Shown here piece by piece: positions 17,801-27,735 of a stretch of 64,000 nt of DNA. The translations under genes and the position numbers were made by a program. Within the stretch, counting starts at the first letter, position 1; the number at the start of each line of letters is the position of its first letter. The notes under the pieces are model-generated. The model saw nothing but the letters and a program-made list of their open reading frames with translations, did not search any database and was not told the origin of the DNA. Source of the stretch: Sphingobacterium athyrii (GTDB taxonomy: Bacteria; Bacteroidota; Bacteroidia; Sphingobacteriales; Sphingobacteriaceae); the NCBI RefSeq assembly GCF_003071065.1, contig NZ_QCXX01000001.1, forward strand, positions 1,447,556-1,511,555, given 5' to 3'.

Positions 17801-17964
17801 TGTTTCACGAGTTAAATATGTTCCTGTTTGTATTGATCATTCCAACCTGTTGCCGGAAATAAATTTCCGTATTCATTGCACAATGACAATGTAACTTAAA
17901 TTCCGATATTTTAATCGGGGCAATCACAAATTAGACAGAAAAATGATGATATAAACCGAAACAG

Positions 17965-17996
17965 TTTGATTTAATAAAAAAACAACCTTATCTTGT
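17965..17996 (+). promoter_or_regulatory. Candidate promoter of the GNAT gene
   Basis: TTTG at 17965-17968 and TATCTTGT at 17989-17996 are separated by 20 bases, close to the Bacteroidota consensus, and end 18 bp before the GNAT start. Confidence 0.4.
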
Positions 17997-18014
17997 GTAG
18001 GAGACATATTAGCC

Positions 18015-18506
18015 ATGTACAGCACACTAGAATTCAAAAAATATACAGCTGAAGATTTCATGTTATTTAAAGAACTTGTCAAAGAGGATGAGATCATGAA
18101 ATATATTTCAGGTAAAGGACTAACACCCGAGGAAGCCGAAAAAAAATTCGCTTTCATTCTCGACATCAATAGGGATCCATTATTGGGTTATTTTAAGGTT
18201 ATCGATTCCGAGAGCCAATTATTTTTAGGTGACTGCAAATTAGTCAACTATAAAAAAGACCCGACGGTTTTTGAAATTGGCTATTTGCTTCAAAAGGAAT
18301 TTTGGCGCAAAGGCCTCGGTACGAAAATCTGCGAATCTATGCTGGCAATGGCCAAACATATCGATGCAAATAAAGATGTTGTGGGTATAATAGATCCGGA
18401 CAATGTTGCCTCCAGGAAATTACTGACAAAATTTGGATTTCAAAGCTACTTCAGTGGTATAGAAGATGAAATAGCTACGGAAAAACTTATGTTGAAACGG
18501 TCATAG
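18015..18506 (+). CDS. GNAT-family N-acetyltransferase (RimJ/RimL-like)
   Basis: The 163-residue protein has the GNAT fold of the acetyltransf_3 branch. A beta strand, IGYLLQKEFWRKGLGTKICESML, contains the acetyl-CoA pyrophosphate loop (Q/R-x-x-G-x-G type, RKGLGT). It is followed by DPDNVASRKLLTKFGFQ, typical of RimJ/RimL-like enzymes that acetylate protein N-termini, amino acids or drugs. The substrate is unknown. It lies upstream of an AraC regulator with 56 bp between them. Confidence 0.88.
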   Translation: MYSTLEFKKYTAEDFMLFKELVKEDEIMKYISGKGLTPEEAEKKFAFILDINRDPLLGYFKVIDSESQLFLGDCKLVNYKKDPTVFEIGYLLQKEFWRKGLGTKICESMLAMAKHIDANKDVVGIIDPDNVASRKLLTKFGFQSYFSGIEDEIATEKLMLKRS

Positions 18507-18562
18507 CCGCTATTTCAACTCCCTGAAAGCAATAGGTCCCAAACACATTACAATACACGTAT

Positions 18563-19459
18563 ATGAAGTTTCGCATCAAGATCAATCCAAATACACACGA
18601 TAGCCTGCAAGATACCTTATCTTTCTTTGGTGTAGATTGTAATCGTCCCTATTATATCTCCTCTGGCAATCCGCTTTTTGAATACCCCAGCAATTCATTT
18701 CGTATCGATTTTTATGCCATTTGCGTTTGCACTGCCGGGACAATTCAAGTAGAAATCGACAACCAGAAACATACATTAACCCAGCATAGCTTACTTGTTT
18801 CAGCCCCTTCCACCATCATTAAATTCACTGCGGTTAGCAAGGATTTCAGAATGAAACTACTCTTCTTTGACAAGTTATTTCTACTGAAAAATATTGCCAA
18901 TCCGTTTTTCATCGAAAAACTGGGGCTGTTCAATAAATCTACCTTTGCCATTATCCCCAGTACAGCAAAGCTAGTCGAAAAACTATTAAAGCTTCTCGAA
19001 TACCTGAGCGAGGTAACCCTCCGGACAACACGTTTTACTCCTGACATTATTCGCACCATAATATTTAACCTATTGCTCGAAATAGCTGATGCTTTGGCTG
19101 TGGAGGATCTAGATGCTGTTGAGACAATTCAGGAAGCAAACAGTCTTTTTTTTAAGTTCACAGAACTGGTACAGCAGCATTGCAGTCAATGCAAAGATGT
19201 AAAATATTACGCTGACAGGTTATTTATTTCAAACAAATACCTGATTAGTATAGTTAAGAAAGCATCTGGAAAGACCCCGCATGAAATCATAGACGAAAAT
19301 TTACTCAAAGAGGCCTATGCGCTACTTGGAAATCCTGAAAAAACCATTTCCGATATCGCCTATGCGATAGGTTTCAATTCGATCTCTGCTTTTGGCCGGT
19401 TTTTCAAGAAATACGCTATGTTATCGCCTTCTGAATATCGAAAAAGACAAAATATGTAA
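18563..19459 (+). CDS. AraC-family transcriptional regulator
   Basis: This 298-residue protein has a cupin-like N-terminal sensing domain and a C-terminal AraC DNA-binding domain (about 195-295) with two helix-turn-helices. The family signature ISDIAYAIGFNSISAFGRFFKKYAMLSPSEYRK, shown here by its two halves ISDIAYAIGFNS and FGRFFKKY, is intact. It lies 96 bp upstream of the oleate hydratase start on the same strand, so it may regulate that gene. Confidence 0.9.
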   Translation: MKFRIKINPNTHDSLQDTLSFFGVDCNRPYYISSGNPLFEYPSNSFRIDFYAICVCTAGTIQVEIDNQKHTLTQHSLLVSAPSTIIKFTAVSKDFRMKLLFFDKLFLLKNIANPFFIEKLGLFNKSTFAIIPSTAKLVEKLLKLLEYLSEVTLRTTRFTPDIIRTIIFNLLLEIADALAVEDLDAVETIQEANSLFFKFTELVQQHCSQCKDVKYYADRLFISNKYLISIVKKASGKTPHEIIDENLLKEAYALLGNPEKTISDIAYAIGFNSISAFGRFFKKYAMLSPSEYRKRQNM

Positions 19460-19555
19460 AAAAAGGAAATTCGGTAGAACAATGGCGAATTTGAGGGCAT
19501 AAATGATCTAAGGAGTATGACTAACTTTACTCAAGAATTAAAAACAATAAGAATC

Positions 19556-21496
19556 ATGAAAGAAATCACCTCAAAATTCGACAAAGTATTAAATGCATCT
19601 GCTGAATATGGAAATGTAAATCATGAACCGGACTCAAGCACAGAACAACAACGCAATACGCCCAAAAAGGCCATGCCTTTTTCAGATCAAATAGGAAACT
19701 ATCAACGTAACAAGGGAATCCCGACCAAATCTTATAAGGACAGTAAAATCTACATTGTCGGTAGCGGGATTGCCGGCATGTCAGCTGCATACTATTTCAT
19801 CCGTGACGGACATGTGCCAGCTGAAAATATCACCTTTTTGGAGCAATTACATGTTGAAGGCGGATCCCTGGATGGCGCTGGCAATGCCAAAGATGGCTAT
19901 GTTATTCGCGGCGGACGTGAAATGGACATGACCTATGAAAATCTATGGGATATGTTTCAGGATATTCCAGCCTTGGAAATGCCTGCTCCTTATAGTGTAC
20001 TCGATGAATATAGATTGATCAACGACAACGATTCCAACTATTCAAAGGCACGGCTTATCCACAATCTTGGTGAAATAAAAGATTTTAGCAAATTTGGACT
20101 AGCAAAAAAAGATCAACTGGCGATCATCAAGCTCCTACTGAAGAAGAAAGAAGAATTGGATGACCTGACGATTGAAGATTATTTCAGCGAATCTTTCTTA
20201 AGCAGTAATTTCTGGACTTTTTGGCGCACCATGTTTGCTTTTGAAAACTGGCATAGCTTACTGGAATTGAAACTATACATGCATCGTTTCCTTCATGCGA
20301 TCGATGGGTTAAATGACCTTTCGTCGCTTGTATTTCCAAAATACAATCAATATGATACTTTCGTCACCCCGTTGCGTCGGGTATTACAAGATAAAGGCGC
20401 TAAAATTCAGTTCAATGTGCTGGTCAAAGATCTCGACATACAGAGCAATACTGAAGGAAAAACCGTCGAAGGCATCATTACCGAACAAGATGGCAAGGAA
20501 ATACGCATCCCCCTCGGTCCAAATAACTTTGTGATTGTCACAACCGGCTCAATGACCGAAGACACCTTCTATGGTGATAATGTCAAAGCACCGATCATCG
20601 GTATCGACAACAGCACAAGCGGACAAAGTGCCGGCTGGAAACTTTGGAAAAATCTGGCCGCCAAGTCTGCTATTTTCGGTAAGCCAGAAAAATTCTGTAG
20701 CAATATTGAAAAATCAGCCTGGGAATCTGCTACACTGACTTGTAAACCTTCGGCATTAATCGAAAAATTGAAAGGCTATTCGGTCAATGACCCATACTCC
20801 GGAAAAACAGTCACTGGTGGTATTATCACAATTACAGATTCCAATTGGCTGATGAGCTTCACCTGCAACAGACAACCGCACTTCCCGGGCCAGCCCGACG
20901 ATGTTCTTGTCCTTTGGGTCTATGCCCTATTTATGGACAAGCAAGGAAATTATGTTAAAAAGACCATGCCCGAATGTACCGGAAATGAAATTTTGGCTGA
21001 ACTATGTCATCACCTTGGAATAATAGACCAATTGGATGATGTCATTAAAAATACGATTGTCCGTACGACATTTATGCCTTATATCACCTCCATGTTTATG
21101 CCCCGTGCTAAAGGTGACCGCCCAAGAGTAGTGCCCGAAGGCTTTAAAAATCTAGGCCTCGTTGGACAGTTCGTCGAAACAAACAACGACGTCGTCTTTA
21201 CCATGGAAAGCTCCGTAAGAACCGCGCGCATTGCCGTGTACGAACTCTTGAATCTCAACAAACAAGTACCCGATATCAATCCTTTACAATATGATATCCG
21301 TCACTTGCTAAAAGCAGCACGGACACTGAACGACGACAGACCATTCATAGGAGAAGGGTTATTACGAAAAATCCTGAAAGGATCTTATTTTGAACATATT
21401 CTCCCCGGCGGGGACGAAGAAAATGAAGATCACGAATCTTTTATCGCTGAACAGGTTGGCAAATTTAGAGACTGGTTAAAAGGAATTAAGGGATAG
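19556..21496 (+). CDS. ohyA: Oleate hydratase
   Basis: The 646-residue product matches flavobacterial oleate hydratases throughout. It starts [15 protein letters not shown]; an ATG 13 codons upstream is possible but gives a length unlike the family. The FAD-binding motif is [17 protein letters not shown], and the catalytic Glu lies in [14 protein letters not shown]. The enzyme adds water across the cis-9 double bond of oleic acid to give 10-hydroxystearate. It requires reduced FAD as a structural cofactor and contributes to detoxification of unsaturated fatty acids. It is likely controlled by the AraC gene upstream. A terminator stands at 21683. Confidence 0.95.
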   Translation: MKEITSKFDKVLNASAEYGNVNHEPDSSTEQQRNTPKKAMPFSDQIGNYQRNKGIPTKSYKDSKIYIVGSGIAGMSAAYYFIRDGHVPAENITFLEQLHVEGGSLDGAGNAKDGYVIRGGREMDMTYENLWDMFQDIPALEMPAPYSVLDEYRLINDNDSNYSKARLIHNLGEIKDFSKFGLAKKDQLAIIKLLLKKKEELDDLTIEDYFSESFLSSNFWTFWRTMFAFENWHSLLELKLYMHRFLHAIDGLNDLSSLVFPKYNQYDTFVTPLRRVLQDKGAKIQFNVLVKDLDIQSNTEGKTVEGIITEQDGKEIRIPLGPNNFVIVTTGSMTEDTFYGDNVKAPIIGIDNSTSGQSAGWKLWKNLAAKSAIFGKPEKFCSNIEKSAWESATLTCKPSALIEKLKGYSVNDPYSGKTVTGGIITITDSNWLMSFTCNRQPHFPGQPDDVLVLWVYALFMDKQGNYVKKTMPECTGNEILAELCHHLGIIDQLDDVIKNTIVRTTFMPYITSMFMPRAKGDRPRVVPEGFKNLGLVGQFVETNNDVVFTMESSVRTARIAVYELLNLNKQVPDINPLQYDIRHLLKAARTLNDDRPFIGEGLLRKILKGSYFEHILPGGDEENEDHESFIAEQVGKFRDWLKGIKG

Positions 21497-21506
21497 TTGA
21501 ATCGGC

Positions 21507-21710
21507 ATGGTAGCCCTATCATTACATAAGGAACAACCGGGTTCCATCCTCAACTCTTTGTTGGTCCCTTTACTTTCAGCCGCAACAGACCTCTTGGTCC
21601 ATGAAGTGGTGGACATGGAGACAATAGTTGCTTACCTCAAGGGGCATTTTATTGATACTGGCACTTTAACAGCCTTAATAGCAGATCGCCAACGCCTTCA
21701 AAAAGGATAG
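21507..21710 (+). CDS. Possible small hypothetical protein
   Basis: A 67-codon frame begins 10 bp after the oleate hydratase stop. The predicted peptide is amphipathic (LLVPLLSAATDLLVHEVVDM) and matches nothing I recognise. Its last codons run into the terminator stem at 21683-21717, which makes a real gene less certain. It may be a small partner protein or only an open 3' leader. Confidence 0.3.
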   Translation: MVALSLHKEQPGSILNSLLVPLLSAATDLLVHEVVDMETIVAYLKGHFIDTGTLTALIADRQRLQKG

Positions 21711-21726
21711 GCGATCTTGCTTTTTT
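21683..21726 (+). terminator. Intrinsic terminator after oleate hydratase
   Basis: AGATCGCC (21683-21690) pairs with GGCGATCT (21710-21717), followed by TGCTTTTTT. It closes the AraC/oleate hydratase stretch before the convergent serine hydrolase. Confidence 0.75.
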
Positions 21727-21737
21727 AACAAGACAGG

Positions 21738-22859
21738 TTAATTCGCATATACCGCATTGAGCCAGCCAAAAACCGATTCGTTTTGTCCGCTTTCATCCAT
21801 TGGTTTACGTAGTTTCATCTCCTCCAGCAGGGCGTCAAATGTTTCTGCAATCCGAAGATCATCACGATTGCTAAATAGGGTGACAACAAGCTCTTTCTGC
21901 TTGTCTAAATAAACGATATTATGGAAGCCCGTTGATTCACCGGAATGAAAGAATACTGTATTTTGACCGAAAGGATAGATAAACCAGCCCAAATTGTAGG
22001 AAACACCATCTTTTACTGCCAAGTGCTCGTTTTCCAACAAATCCCGTATACCGGCCTGCTGAAAACGCTTATGAAGCAAAAAATTGGCCCATTGATGATA
22101 TTCGATTGCCGATAAGTAGGCACCTCCATCGCCTTGTGTGGCACTGGTCACACTCTGATCCGCAAACACAAAGGTATCCTCTTTAGGATGATAACCCAAA
22201 GCCCGATTGGGGATGTCCGCATCAGCCGTATAGATGGTTCCTTCCACAATACCATTCGGCTGAAATAAATTCTTTTTCACGAAAGTTGCAAATGATTCCT
22301 TCGCCACCTGTTCCACAATCAATGCCAGTAGGCAATAACCTGTATTGCTGTATCGGAATTGGCTCCCTATTGGGAAATAGAGCGTATCCGTCTGCCGTAT
22401 ATAATCCAGTACATCCTGGTCTGACACCTGTGCTGTTCGGCCTGTGGGTATCAATGCTTCATAATCCATGATCCCCGACCGGTGCTGAAGTAATTGAACA
22501 ACGGTTATACCCCGCAGAGCCATCGGTAAATTATTAAAAAAAGATCCTAATTGATCCGTTGGATGTAATTTCCCCTGGTCAAATAAGCGACAAATAGCCT
22601 GCGCTGTCACCTGCTTACTCACGGAGGCCATCCGAAAATGGGTCTTCGCCGTGATCTTTTGTTTCGTTTTCAAATCTGCCATTCCTACTGCATATTGGTA
22701 ACGGATCTGTCCGTGCTGACTGATCGCAACAACGATTCCCGGTTCATTTCCATTGGAATAATGGTTGGACAGGGTTTTATCCAATAAGGACTTGTTGATT
22801 TTTTGTCCCATCGCACAGCTTGTTACACACATAAAAAATAAGACGATTTTTAGGTACAT
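21738..22859 (-). CDS. Class C beta-lactamase-fold serine hydrolase, lipoprotein
   Basis: The product belongs to the beta-lactamase/PBP4* family of exported serine hydrolases. The catalytic SxxK is SVSK (Ser85 counted from the upstream ATG at 22877), the YxN motif is YSN (176-178), and a terminal HSGEST segment stands where KTG is usual. From the later ATG chosen here, the N-terminus MYLKIVLFFMCVTSC has a lipobox-like VTSC. Such proteins are peptidases, esterases or cell-wall carboxypeptidases rather than true resistance enzymes. The change from KTG to HSG is common in the non-beta-lactamase members. Confidence 0.88.
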   Translation of the reverse strand: MYLKIVLFFMCVTSCAMGQKINKSLLDKTLSNHYSNGNEPGIVVAISQHGQIRYQYAVGMADLKTKQKITAKTHFRMASVSKQVTAQAICRLFDQGKLHPTDQLGSFFNNLPMALRGITVVQLLQHRSGIMDYEALIPTGRTAQVSDQDVLDYIRQTDTLYFPIGSQFRYSNTGYCLLALIVEQVAKESFATFVKKNLFQPNGIVEGTIYTADADIPNRALGYHPKEDTFVFADQSVTSATQGDGGAYLSAIEYHQWANFLLHKRFQQAGIRDLLENEHLAVKDGVSYNLGWFIYPFGQNTVFFHSGESTGFHNIVYLDKQKELVVTLFSNRDDLRIAETFDALLEEMKLRKPMDESGQNESVFGWLNAVYAN

Positions 22860-23074
22860 GATGCTAAAGTGCTGCATTTCTATTTGTTTTGTATGTCAAA
22901 ACATCGTTTTAACGGATTTCAATTTACCCAATTTTTAGACAATACTCAAATCTCCGTTCTTAAGTTCCAATTTTCTGTTTTTTCTTTTAAATTTGCCGTC
23001 CACCTTTATCACAAAAGGTTTTTGTTAGGACAGCAGTCTATCCTGCTGTTCCATTTGCTTAAATCACAACAACT

Positions 23075-23824
23075 ATGTTATTTATTTACAGTATCTACGA
23101 CTTTGTACTAGCCGAAAAGACGGTAACAACGACCTTAAAGAATGAAAGTTCAGCCAGAACTTTTACTTTACAGATTATTACGCCCGCACGCAAATTTCTT
23201 GGTCTCCCCTTTGGCGGTGGTCTTGTCAAGATTTCGCGGCTATATGATGGACGTGGCCAACTTATCCATGCACGCAATTACTCCGACGAGCTTAAAGCAG
23301 AGATCAAAACCTTAAAAAAAGCATATTCAATCCCTTACTTTCAGCTATGGAAAGGTTTTGTATTTGTATTTGCGGCTATCTTGATCTGGGCTGGAATTTA
23401 TGGGATAAAGAACAAAATTGCTGGCCAACAACGTGAAAATGAAACGGAAAAATTATTCAGCAATCTACAGCATCTGGAAGCAGGTCAACTTTATGGTGTA
23501 ACATTTTTTACCAACAGCAACGGTGGGAATATTAACGGATTACCTTCAGGATGGATAAAAATTAATAAGATTGTCGCTGACACGATATTCATTCAACGTT
23601 CCAAACAACTTGAAACAAGTAAAGCGCTTTTTGAGATGGACAATATCAGTTCCATCAAACCGAAATCCGAAACAGATTGGGAAGAAAAAATAGAGCGGAT
23701 GAACTATAAACTATTTCTGGAACAACTCAAAGAACCAAATAAAAAAGGAGTGGACCTGCTTTATATCGGTCCTGATCACGATAACTATTCCGGCGTGATC
23801 TTCACCATCAAAGGCAGCGAATAA
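23075..23824 (+). CDS. Hypothetical single-pass membrane protein
   Basis: The 249-residue protein has one clear transmembrane segment (about 90-110, LWKGFVFVFAAILIWAGIYG). A short cytoplasmic or periplasmic N-terminal domain precedes it, and a hydrophilic C-terminal domain of about 135 residues follows with LPSGWIKINKIVADTIFIQ and a long charged helix. I do not recognise a family. It is a single gene, downstream of a divergent serine hydrolase; no pathway is suggested by the context. Confidence 0.65.
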   Translation: MLFIYSIYDFVLAEKTVTTTLKNESSARTFTLQIITPARKFLGLPFGGGLVKISRLYDGRGQLIHARNYSDELKAEIKTLKKAYSIPYFQLWKGFVFVFAAILIWAGIYGIKNKIAGQQRENETEKLFSNLQHLEAGQLYGVTFFTNSNGGNINGLPSGWIKINKIVADTIFIQRSKQLETSKALFEMDNISSIKPKSETDWEEKIERMNYKLFLEQLKEPNKKGVDLLYIGPDHDNYSGVIFTIKGSE

Positions 23825-23891
23825 CGCAGCCATTCATCCAGTCTTCTGAACAACATCTATTCTCAGAAGATTGGATAATCTTTTTCCATAA

Positions 23892-24049
23892 TTACAGTAA
23901 TTTCTTGAGTTCTCGATTGAGACTTCTGACCGAATTCCAAGATAGGCGGCCATATCTTCCTTCTTTATCACGATATCCTGCCAGTACTCGAGTTCGGCGG
24001 TTTTGGCGTTCATATCCCCTACCATATCACATGGACGCATGAACAGCAT
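23892..24049 (-). pseudogene. Remnant of a Crp/Fnr-type regulator (C-terminal HTH, frameshifted)
   Basis: The frame encodes IVIKKEDMAAYLGIRSEVS, which is the start of a Crp/Fnr helix-turn-helix. A change of frame at about 23915-23920 then restores RELKKLL followed by a stop at 23892-23894, the normal family ending. No N-terminal sensor domain is found upstream. This is therefore a decayed regulator fragment, not a functional gene. Confidence 0.65.
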
Positions 24050-24130
24050 GAGTTTAATTTAGAACATGAGCGGTTTATTGCCCTCCAATGTATGGATGAG
24101 ATTCTGACATATCTAAGCTAAAAACCGGTT

Positions 24131-24179
24131 AACAGCCTAAGTGAAGCACAGTCTTTACGAGACGTTCACTTAGGCTGTT
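24131..24179. terminator. Long stem-loop terminator
   Basis: A perfect 15-bp inverted repeat, AACAGCCTAAGTGAA (24131-24145) with TTCACTTAGGCTGTT (24165-24179), lies just past the minus-strand DinB-like gene's stop and can act in either direction. Confidence 0.7.
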
Positions 24180-24185
24180 TCATTC

Positions 24186-24710
24186 CTAATAGGCCATGCT
24201 TTCATCCACATCGTATTTCATACTTGGATAATTGAGTATACGCCGCATCAGTGCCATTTGGCCACAAAGATAATCCTGCCTTCCAATGCACATTCCCACA
24301 AAGTTGAGCTTATTCTCCTCGATAAAAGGAATGTTCATGTCGATTTTAAAAATCTCCGCCAATTCCGCATCGTCTACTTCCAGCAGACGCTGATAAACTT
24401 TGGGAGAAATGGCATAAAAACTATCTTTCAATTCTTGTAAACTTGGGTAGTTAAACTTTTCGTCCAAGGTTTTCCCCATAAAAAATAAGTCGTGGTAGGG
24501 ATCTTCCTCCTGAAGCCCCAAGACATATGCAATCCCATAACGTACATTGACAAAATTACCGGCCATCCACACCATGTGGTTGGTCTGCCCGTTGATACGT
24601 TGATGTGCATGCTCCTCCGTGATACCATCCAGCACATTGATAAAATTCTGACTGTGCATCCGATACGCAGGGATAATGACTTCTAATTTTGCTGATTTTG
24701 GTTTATCCAT
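24186..24710 (-). CDS. DinB-superfamily protein
   Basis: The 174-residue protein resembles the DinB/YfiT four-helix-bundle superfamily, with the characteristic TNHMVWMAGNFVNVRYGIA segment holding a possible metal-binding His and a C-terminal RQDYLCGQMALMRRIL helix. Family members are metal-dependent thiol-transfer enzymes or DNA-damage-induced proteins of unknown activity. The three-His metal site is not fully visible. It is a single gene with a strong terminator. Confidence 0.7.
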   Translation of the reverse strand: MDKPKSAKLEVIIPAYRMHSQNFINVLDGITEEHAHQRINGQTNHMVWMAGNFVNVRYGIAYVLGLQEEDPYHDLFFMGKTLDEKFNYPSLQELKDSFYAISPKVYQRLLEVDDAELAEIFKIDMNIPFIEENKLNFVGMCIGRQDYLCGQMALMRRILNYPSMKYDVDESMAY

Positions 24711-24884
24711 CGCTCATTGATCTATAGGTGCTGGGCACCTGGGTTATTTCATCAAAGTTAACTGATTGAAAGCAAGATACACTTGTCGTATGGCAAGAAT
24801 ATAAACATCAGCAAAAACAACAGGCCTTAAATCACAAAACCAGGGTAAATTTGATAACTTTGTCCTGCATGGTTTAACGGCACG

Positions 24885-25085
24885 ATGCTGCAGGAAGCCA
24901 GGGCTATCCTGGAAGGAAAGATCTACAGTTACAATCGGGGCGAAATCGCTCTGCTGGAAGTGATCAACGCACAACGCTCCTACAATGAAACCCGGCTGGC
25001 CTATGATGAAGCACGCTACAATTATGCAGTTGCATTGGTTGAATTGCGGCGTGCAGCAGCCATTTGGGATATTGATCAGCTGTGA
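24885..25085 (+). pseudogene. C-terminal fragment of a TolC-family efflux channel
   Basis: The frame encodes about 66 residues ending GEIALLEVINAQRSYNETR and YNYAVALVELRRAAAIWDID, the typical last OEP helix pair of TolC/CzcC proteins. The other 350 or more residues are absent; upstream sequence (24711-24884) shows no matching frame. It converges on an intact MFS/HlyD/TolC operon, so it may be scar from rearrangement of an efflux locus. Confidence 0.7.
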
Positions 25086-25096
25086 TGCCCAAGCCG

Positions 25097-26674
25097 TCAG
25101 ACAGGTGAAATCTGATTCCTTTTTAGCTTCTTATACATGCTTTTCAAGGAAGGAGAAATCAGTATCAGCAGTAAGATGCTGATACTGATCATGGACATCA
25201 GTTCATAGAAGTCCATGCCATAGCGGACAAAAGACTGCATATTGACCCGTTCACTGATGAGTTTTAATGCCGCAGTATGTTCCTGAAATAGCAGCCCCTG
25301 ATGCATTACCCGGTGTGATTCCTGCTGAACATAATCTTCAAATATCGGATTGCCCGACTGGAGCTGATCCCGAAAGACCTCACGGTGCTGCGCATGTTCA
25401 AATAATCTGAAGAAATTCTGAAGTCCAATACTGCTGGTATATCCGAGATAACGGACCGCCAGACAGGCCGCCGCCGCCGAGGCGCCCAATTGGGGGCGTA
25501 CGCTGGTGATCACGAATAAAATTGTCGGTACCATGATCAGGCCTACACCCAGCCCATGCAATACCAAAGGCAACCAGAAATGGTCTTCATTGCCCTCGCT
25601 TTCAAATGAGAAAAACATATATTGATGAAAGGCCAATAGGCAACAGTAGCCAACAATCCAGATCCATTTCACTGTACGCCGTTGTAATAACCAATAGAGA
25701 GAGAGCATCACACCGGATACAATCCCAAGGATATTGAACCATTGAATATAGGACAGGTGAATGGGATCCAAGCGGATAACCTGAAGAAAATATTGATTGG
25801 AAATCGCCAGGGAAAACCGTTCAATATACATCATGTACAGGACAAGGATTCCAAGCAAGAATTTTTTATTCCCAAAAATGGATAGCTCGATATAAACACG
25901 TTTGATTGCTATCTGCCTCATGATAAACAGGCCCAGGCATAAAATTCCAGCGATCAATACGTTCAACATGGAAGTATCCGAAAACCAATAGCGCTCCTGA
26001 CCATACACCATCAGATAACCGAAACTCACAACGGTCAAACTGTAGAGGATGAAGCTGGCCCAATCCAGGGAAAACAAAGGGTAAGGCCGGTTATGTCGAA
26101 TAGGCTTCATGGTGAGCATAATCAGCAGAAGTCCAGGAACAAAAGAGAAGGCGGCGTAGAGATAAAGTTCATCAAAGTTGAATGAGTCAATAAATTCTGC
26201 TGTCACAAAGGTATTGAAAGGCGAACTGCAAAGCAGCATACCAAAAAAAATTGCATAGCTTCCCTCCTTCGCACGTTCGGTTTTCAGTCTGGAAAATATC
26301 ATGGAGATGGAAAGGTTGACAGCCGATGCGAACAACATGCCCTGAAAAAAGCGTAAACCGAATATCCAATCAATCTCCCTGATACGGTACATCAGGTAGC
26401 AATTGAGCAATTGCAGGAGGTTGAAAATGATATAGTACTGTTTGACCGGAAAGTATTGAAAGAAGCGGCGCTCCAACACATAGAATCCTACAAATCCCGC
26501 GTAGAATAAAATAATGAGAAATTGGACATCACTGGGCTGCGCGCCGTAGAAACCAGCAGTGACATTGACATTGGCCCCCGGTAGAAAAAACAAGACCATA
26601 CTCGGCATCAATCCACTGAATAAAATCAGCTTAATTAGCCATTCGGGCACCCAGTCTTTAAAAATTCCTTTCAC
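25097..26674 (-). CDS. MFS transporter, DHA2 (EmrB-like) drug exporter
   Basis: This 525-residue inner-membrane protein has about 14 hydrophobic segments and a hydrophilic stretch before the last helix (about 430-485), as in DHA2/EmrB proteins. The motif A region is degenerate. It is the third gene of a TolC-HlyD-MFS operon (minus strand), with two bases between it and the adaptor. Together the three would export hydrophobic compounds across both membranes using the proton gradient. The substrate is not evident. Confidence 0.85.
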   Translation of the reverse strand: MKGIFKDWVPEWLIKLILFSGLMPSMVLFFLPGANVNVTAGFYGAQPSDVQFLIILFYAGFVGFYVLERRFFQYFPVKQYYIIFNLLQLLNCYLMYRIREIDWIFGLRFFQGMLFASAVNLSISMIFSRLKTERAKEGSYAIFFGMLLCSSPFNTFVTAEFIDSFNFDELYLYAAFSFVPGLLLIMLTMKPIRHNRPYPLFSLDWASFILYSLTVVSFGYLMVYGQERYWFSDTSMLNVLIAGILCLGLFIMRQIAIKRVYIELSIFGNKKFLLGILVLYMMYIERFSLAISNQYFLQVIRLDPIHLSYIQWFNILGIVSGVMLSLYWLLQRRTVKWIWIVGYCCLLAFHQYMFFSFESEGNEDHFWLPLVLHGLGVGLIMVPTILFVITSVRPQLGASAAAACLAVRYLGYTSSIGLQNFFRLFEHAQHREVFRDQLQSGNPIFEDYVQQESHRVMHQGLLFQEHTAALKLISERVNMQSFVRYGMDFYELMSMISISILLLILISPSLKSMYKKLKRNQISPV

Positions 26675-26676
26675 TG

Positions 26677-27735
26677 CTATTGGTTTTTTGAGACTGAAAC
26701 ATTGACGTTCATCCCTGAGAGTAATTTTGCCCCCCCCTTGCCTTTATCCAGTTCAATACGGACGGGTACACGCTGTACAATCTTTACAAAGTTGCCGGTT
26801 GCATTATCTGGTGGGAGCAGTGAAAAAGAAGATCCTGTCGCCGGGGAAATAGAAATTATCTTTCCATAAAATATTTCATCCGGATAAGCGTCCGCAACAA
26901 CTTGTACACGGCCGCCAAGATGGAGATAGCGCAATTGTGTTTCCTTAAAGTTGGCCGTTACCCATATCGGTGTCTCCCTATTGACGATAAACCCAAGCAC
27001 CTCCCCCGGATTTACCATCTGTCCCTTTTCAATGGTACGCTTACCTACCCGACCATCATAAGGTGCCCGGATTACCGTGTAGCCCACATCAAGGTGCTTT
27101 CGGTTTGCTGCGGCCGACAAGCGTACTTTCTCCGCATTGATCACCCCCTTTTTCACATCAACATCATTCACACGGTCCCGAGAGGCCTCCAACTTATGCT
27201 GTAATGCGGCAAGCTCACTGTTATACACCTCCAGCGTTGCTTTTATATCTTCCAGCTGCTGTGCCGTAGCAGATTTTTCGTCAAATAGAAATTTGTAGCG
27301 GTCATATTCCAATTGCTGTTTCGTCACCCGTGCTTCGGCAGCAACAATGGATTTTTCCAATGCTTCATGTTCGGCTTGCAATATTTCCTTTTGGCTGCCC
27401 AGCACGTTGATTTCTGCATTTTCTCTATTTATCGAAGCAGAAGCCTGATCCGCTTCATATTTGTATTCCCGATTATCAATCAGTAACAACGTGTCGCCAC
27501 GCTTGACCGATTGATGATCTTTATAGTGAACCGAAATAATGTAACCGCCCACACGGGAGATGATGGGATTAATATATTGCGTCACTTGGGCATCGTTGGT
27601 GTAGGTATAGCGTATGCGCAACCAGAGTATCCTTCCTCCCCATAGTAAAAGTGCCAACAAAGCAATTCCAGCAAACCAATTGGTGATGCGGGTCAATTGT
27701 ACATCGGTCATTGACCGGCCTGATTTAGGTTTCAT
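26677..27735 (-). CDS. HlyD/EmrA-family periplasmic adaptor
   Basis: The 352-residue protein has one N-terminal membrane anchor (about 17-35), a split lipoyl domain (PIISRVGGYIISVHYKDHQSV and TVIRAPYDGRVG) and a long alpha-helical hairpin (about 85-195), then a beta-barrel with an EmrA-like ATGSSFSLLPPDNATGNFVKI segment, read here in parts. It joins the MFS pump to the outer-membrane channel. Its start shares one base with the stop of the TolC gene. Confidence 0.92.
   Translation of the reverse strand: MKPKSGRSMTDVQLTRITNWFAGIALLALLLWGGRILWLRIRYTYTNDAQVTQYINPIISRVGGYIISVHYKDHQSVKRGDTLLLIDNREYKYEADQASASINRENAEINVLGSQKEILQAEHEALEKSIVAAEARVTKQQLEYDRYKFLFDEKSATAQQLEDIKATLEVYNSELAALQHKLEASRDRVNDVDVKKGVINAEKVRLSAAANRKHLDVGYTVIRAPYDGRVGKRTIEKGQMVNPGEVLGFIVNRETPIWVTANFKETQLRYLHLGGRVQVVADAYPDEIFYGKIISISPATGSSFSLLPPDNATGNFVKIVQRVPVRIELDKGKGGAKLLSGMNVNVSVSKNQ

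Noticed and set aside
25604..25613. 10-base match of the spacer at 63590-63619 to a site within the MFS transporter gene
   Set aside because: AT-rich, only ten bases, internal to a gene on the opposite strand; consistent with chance.
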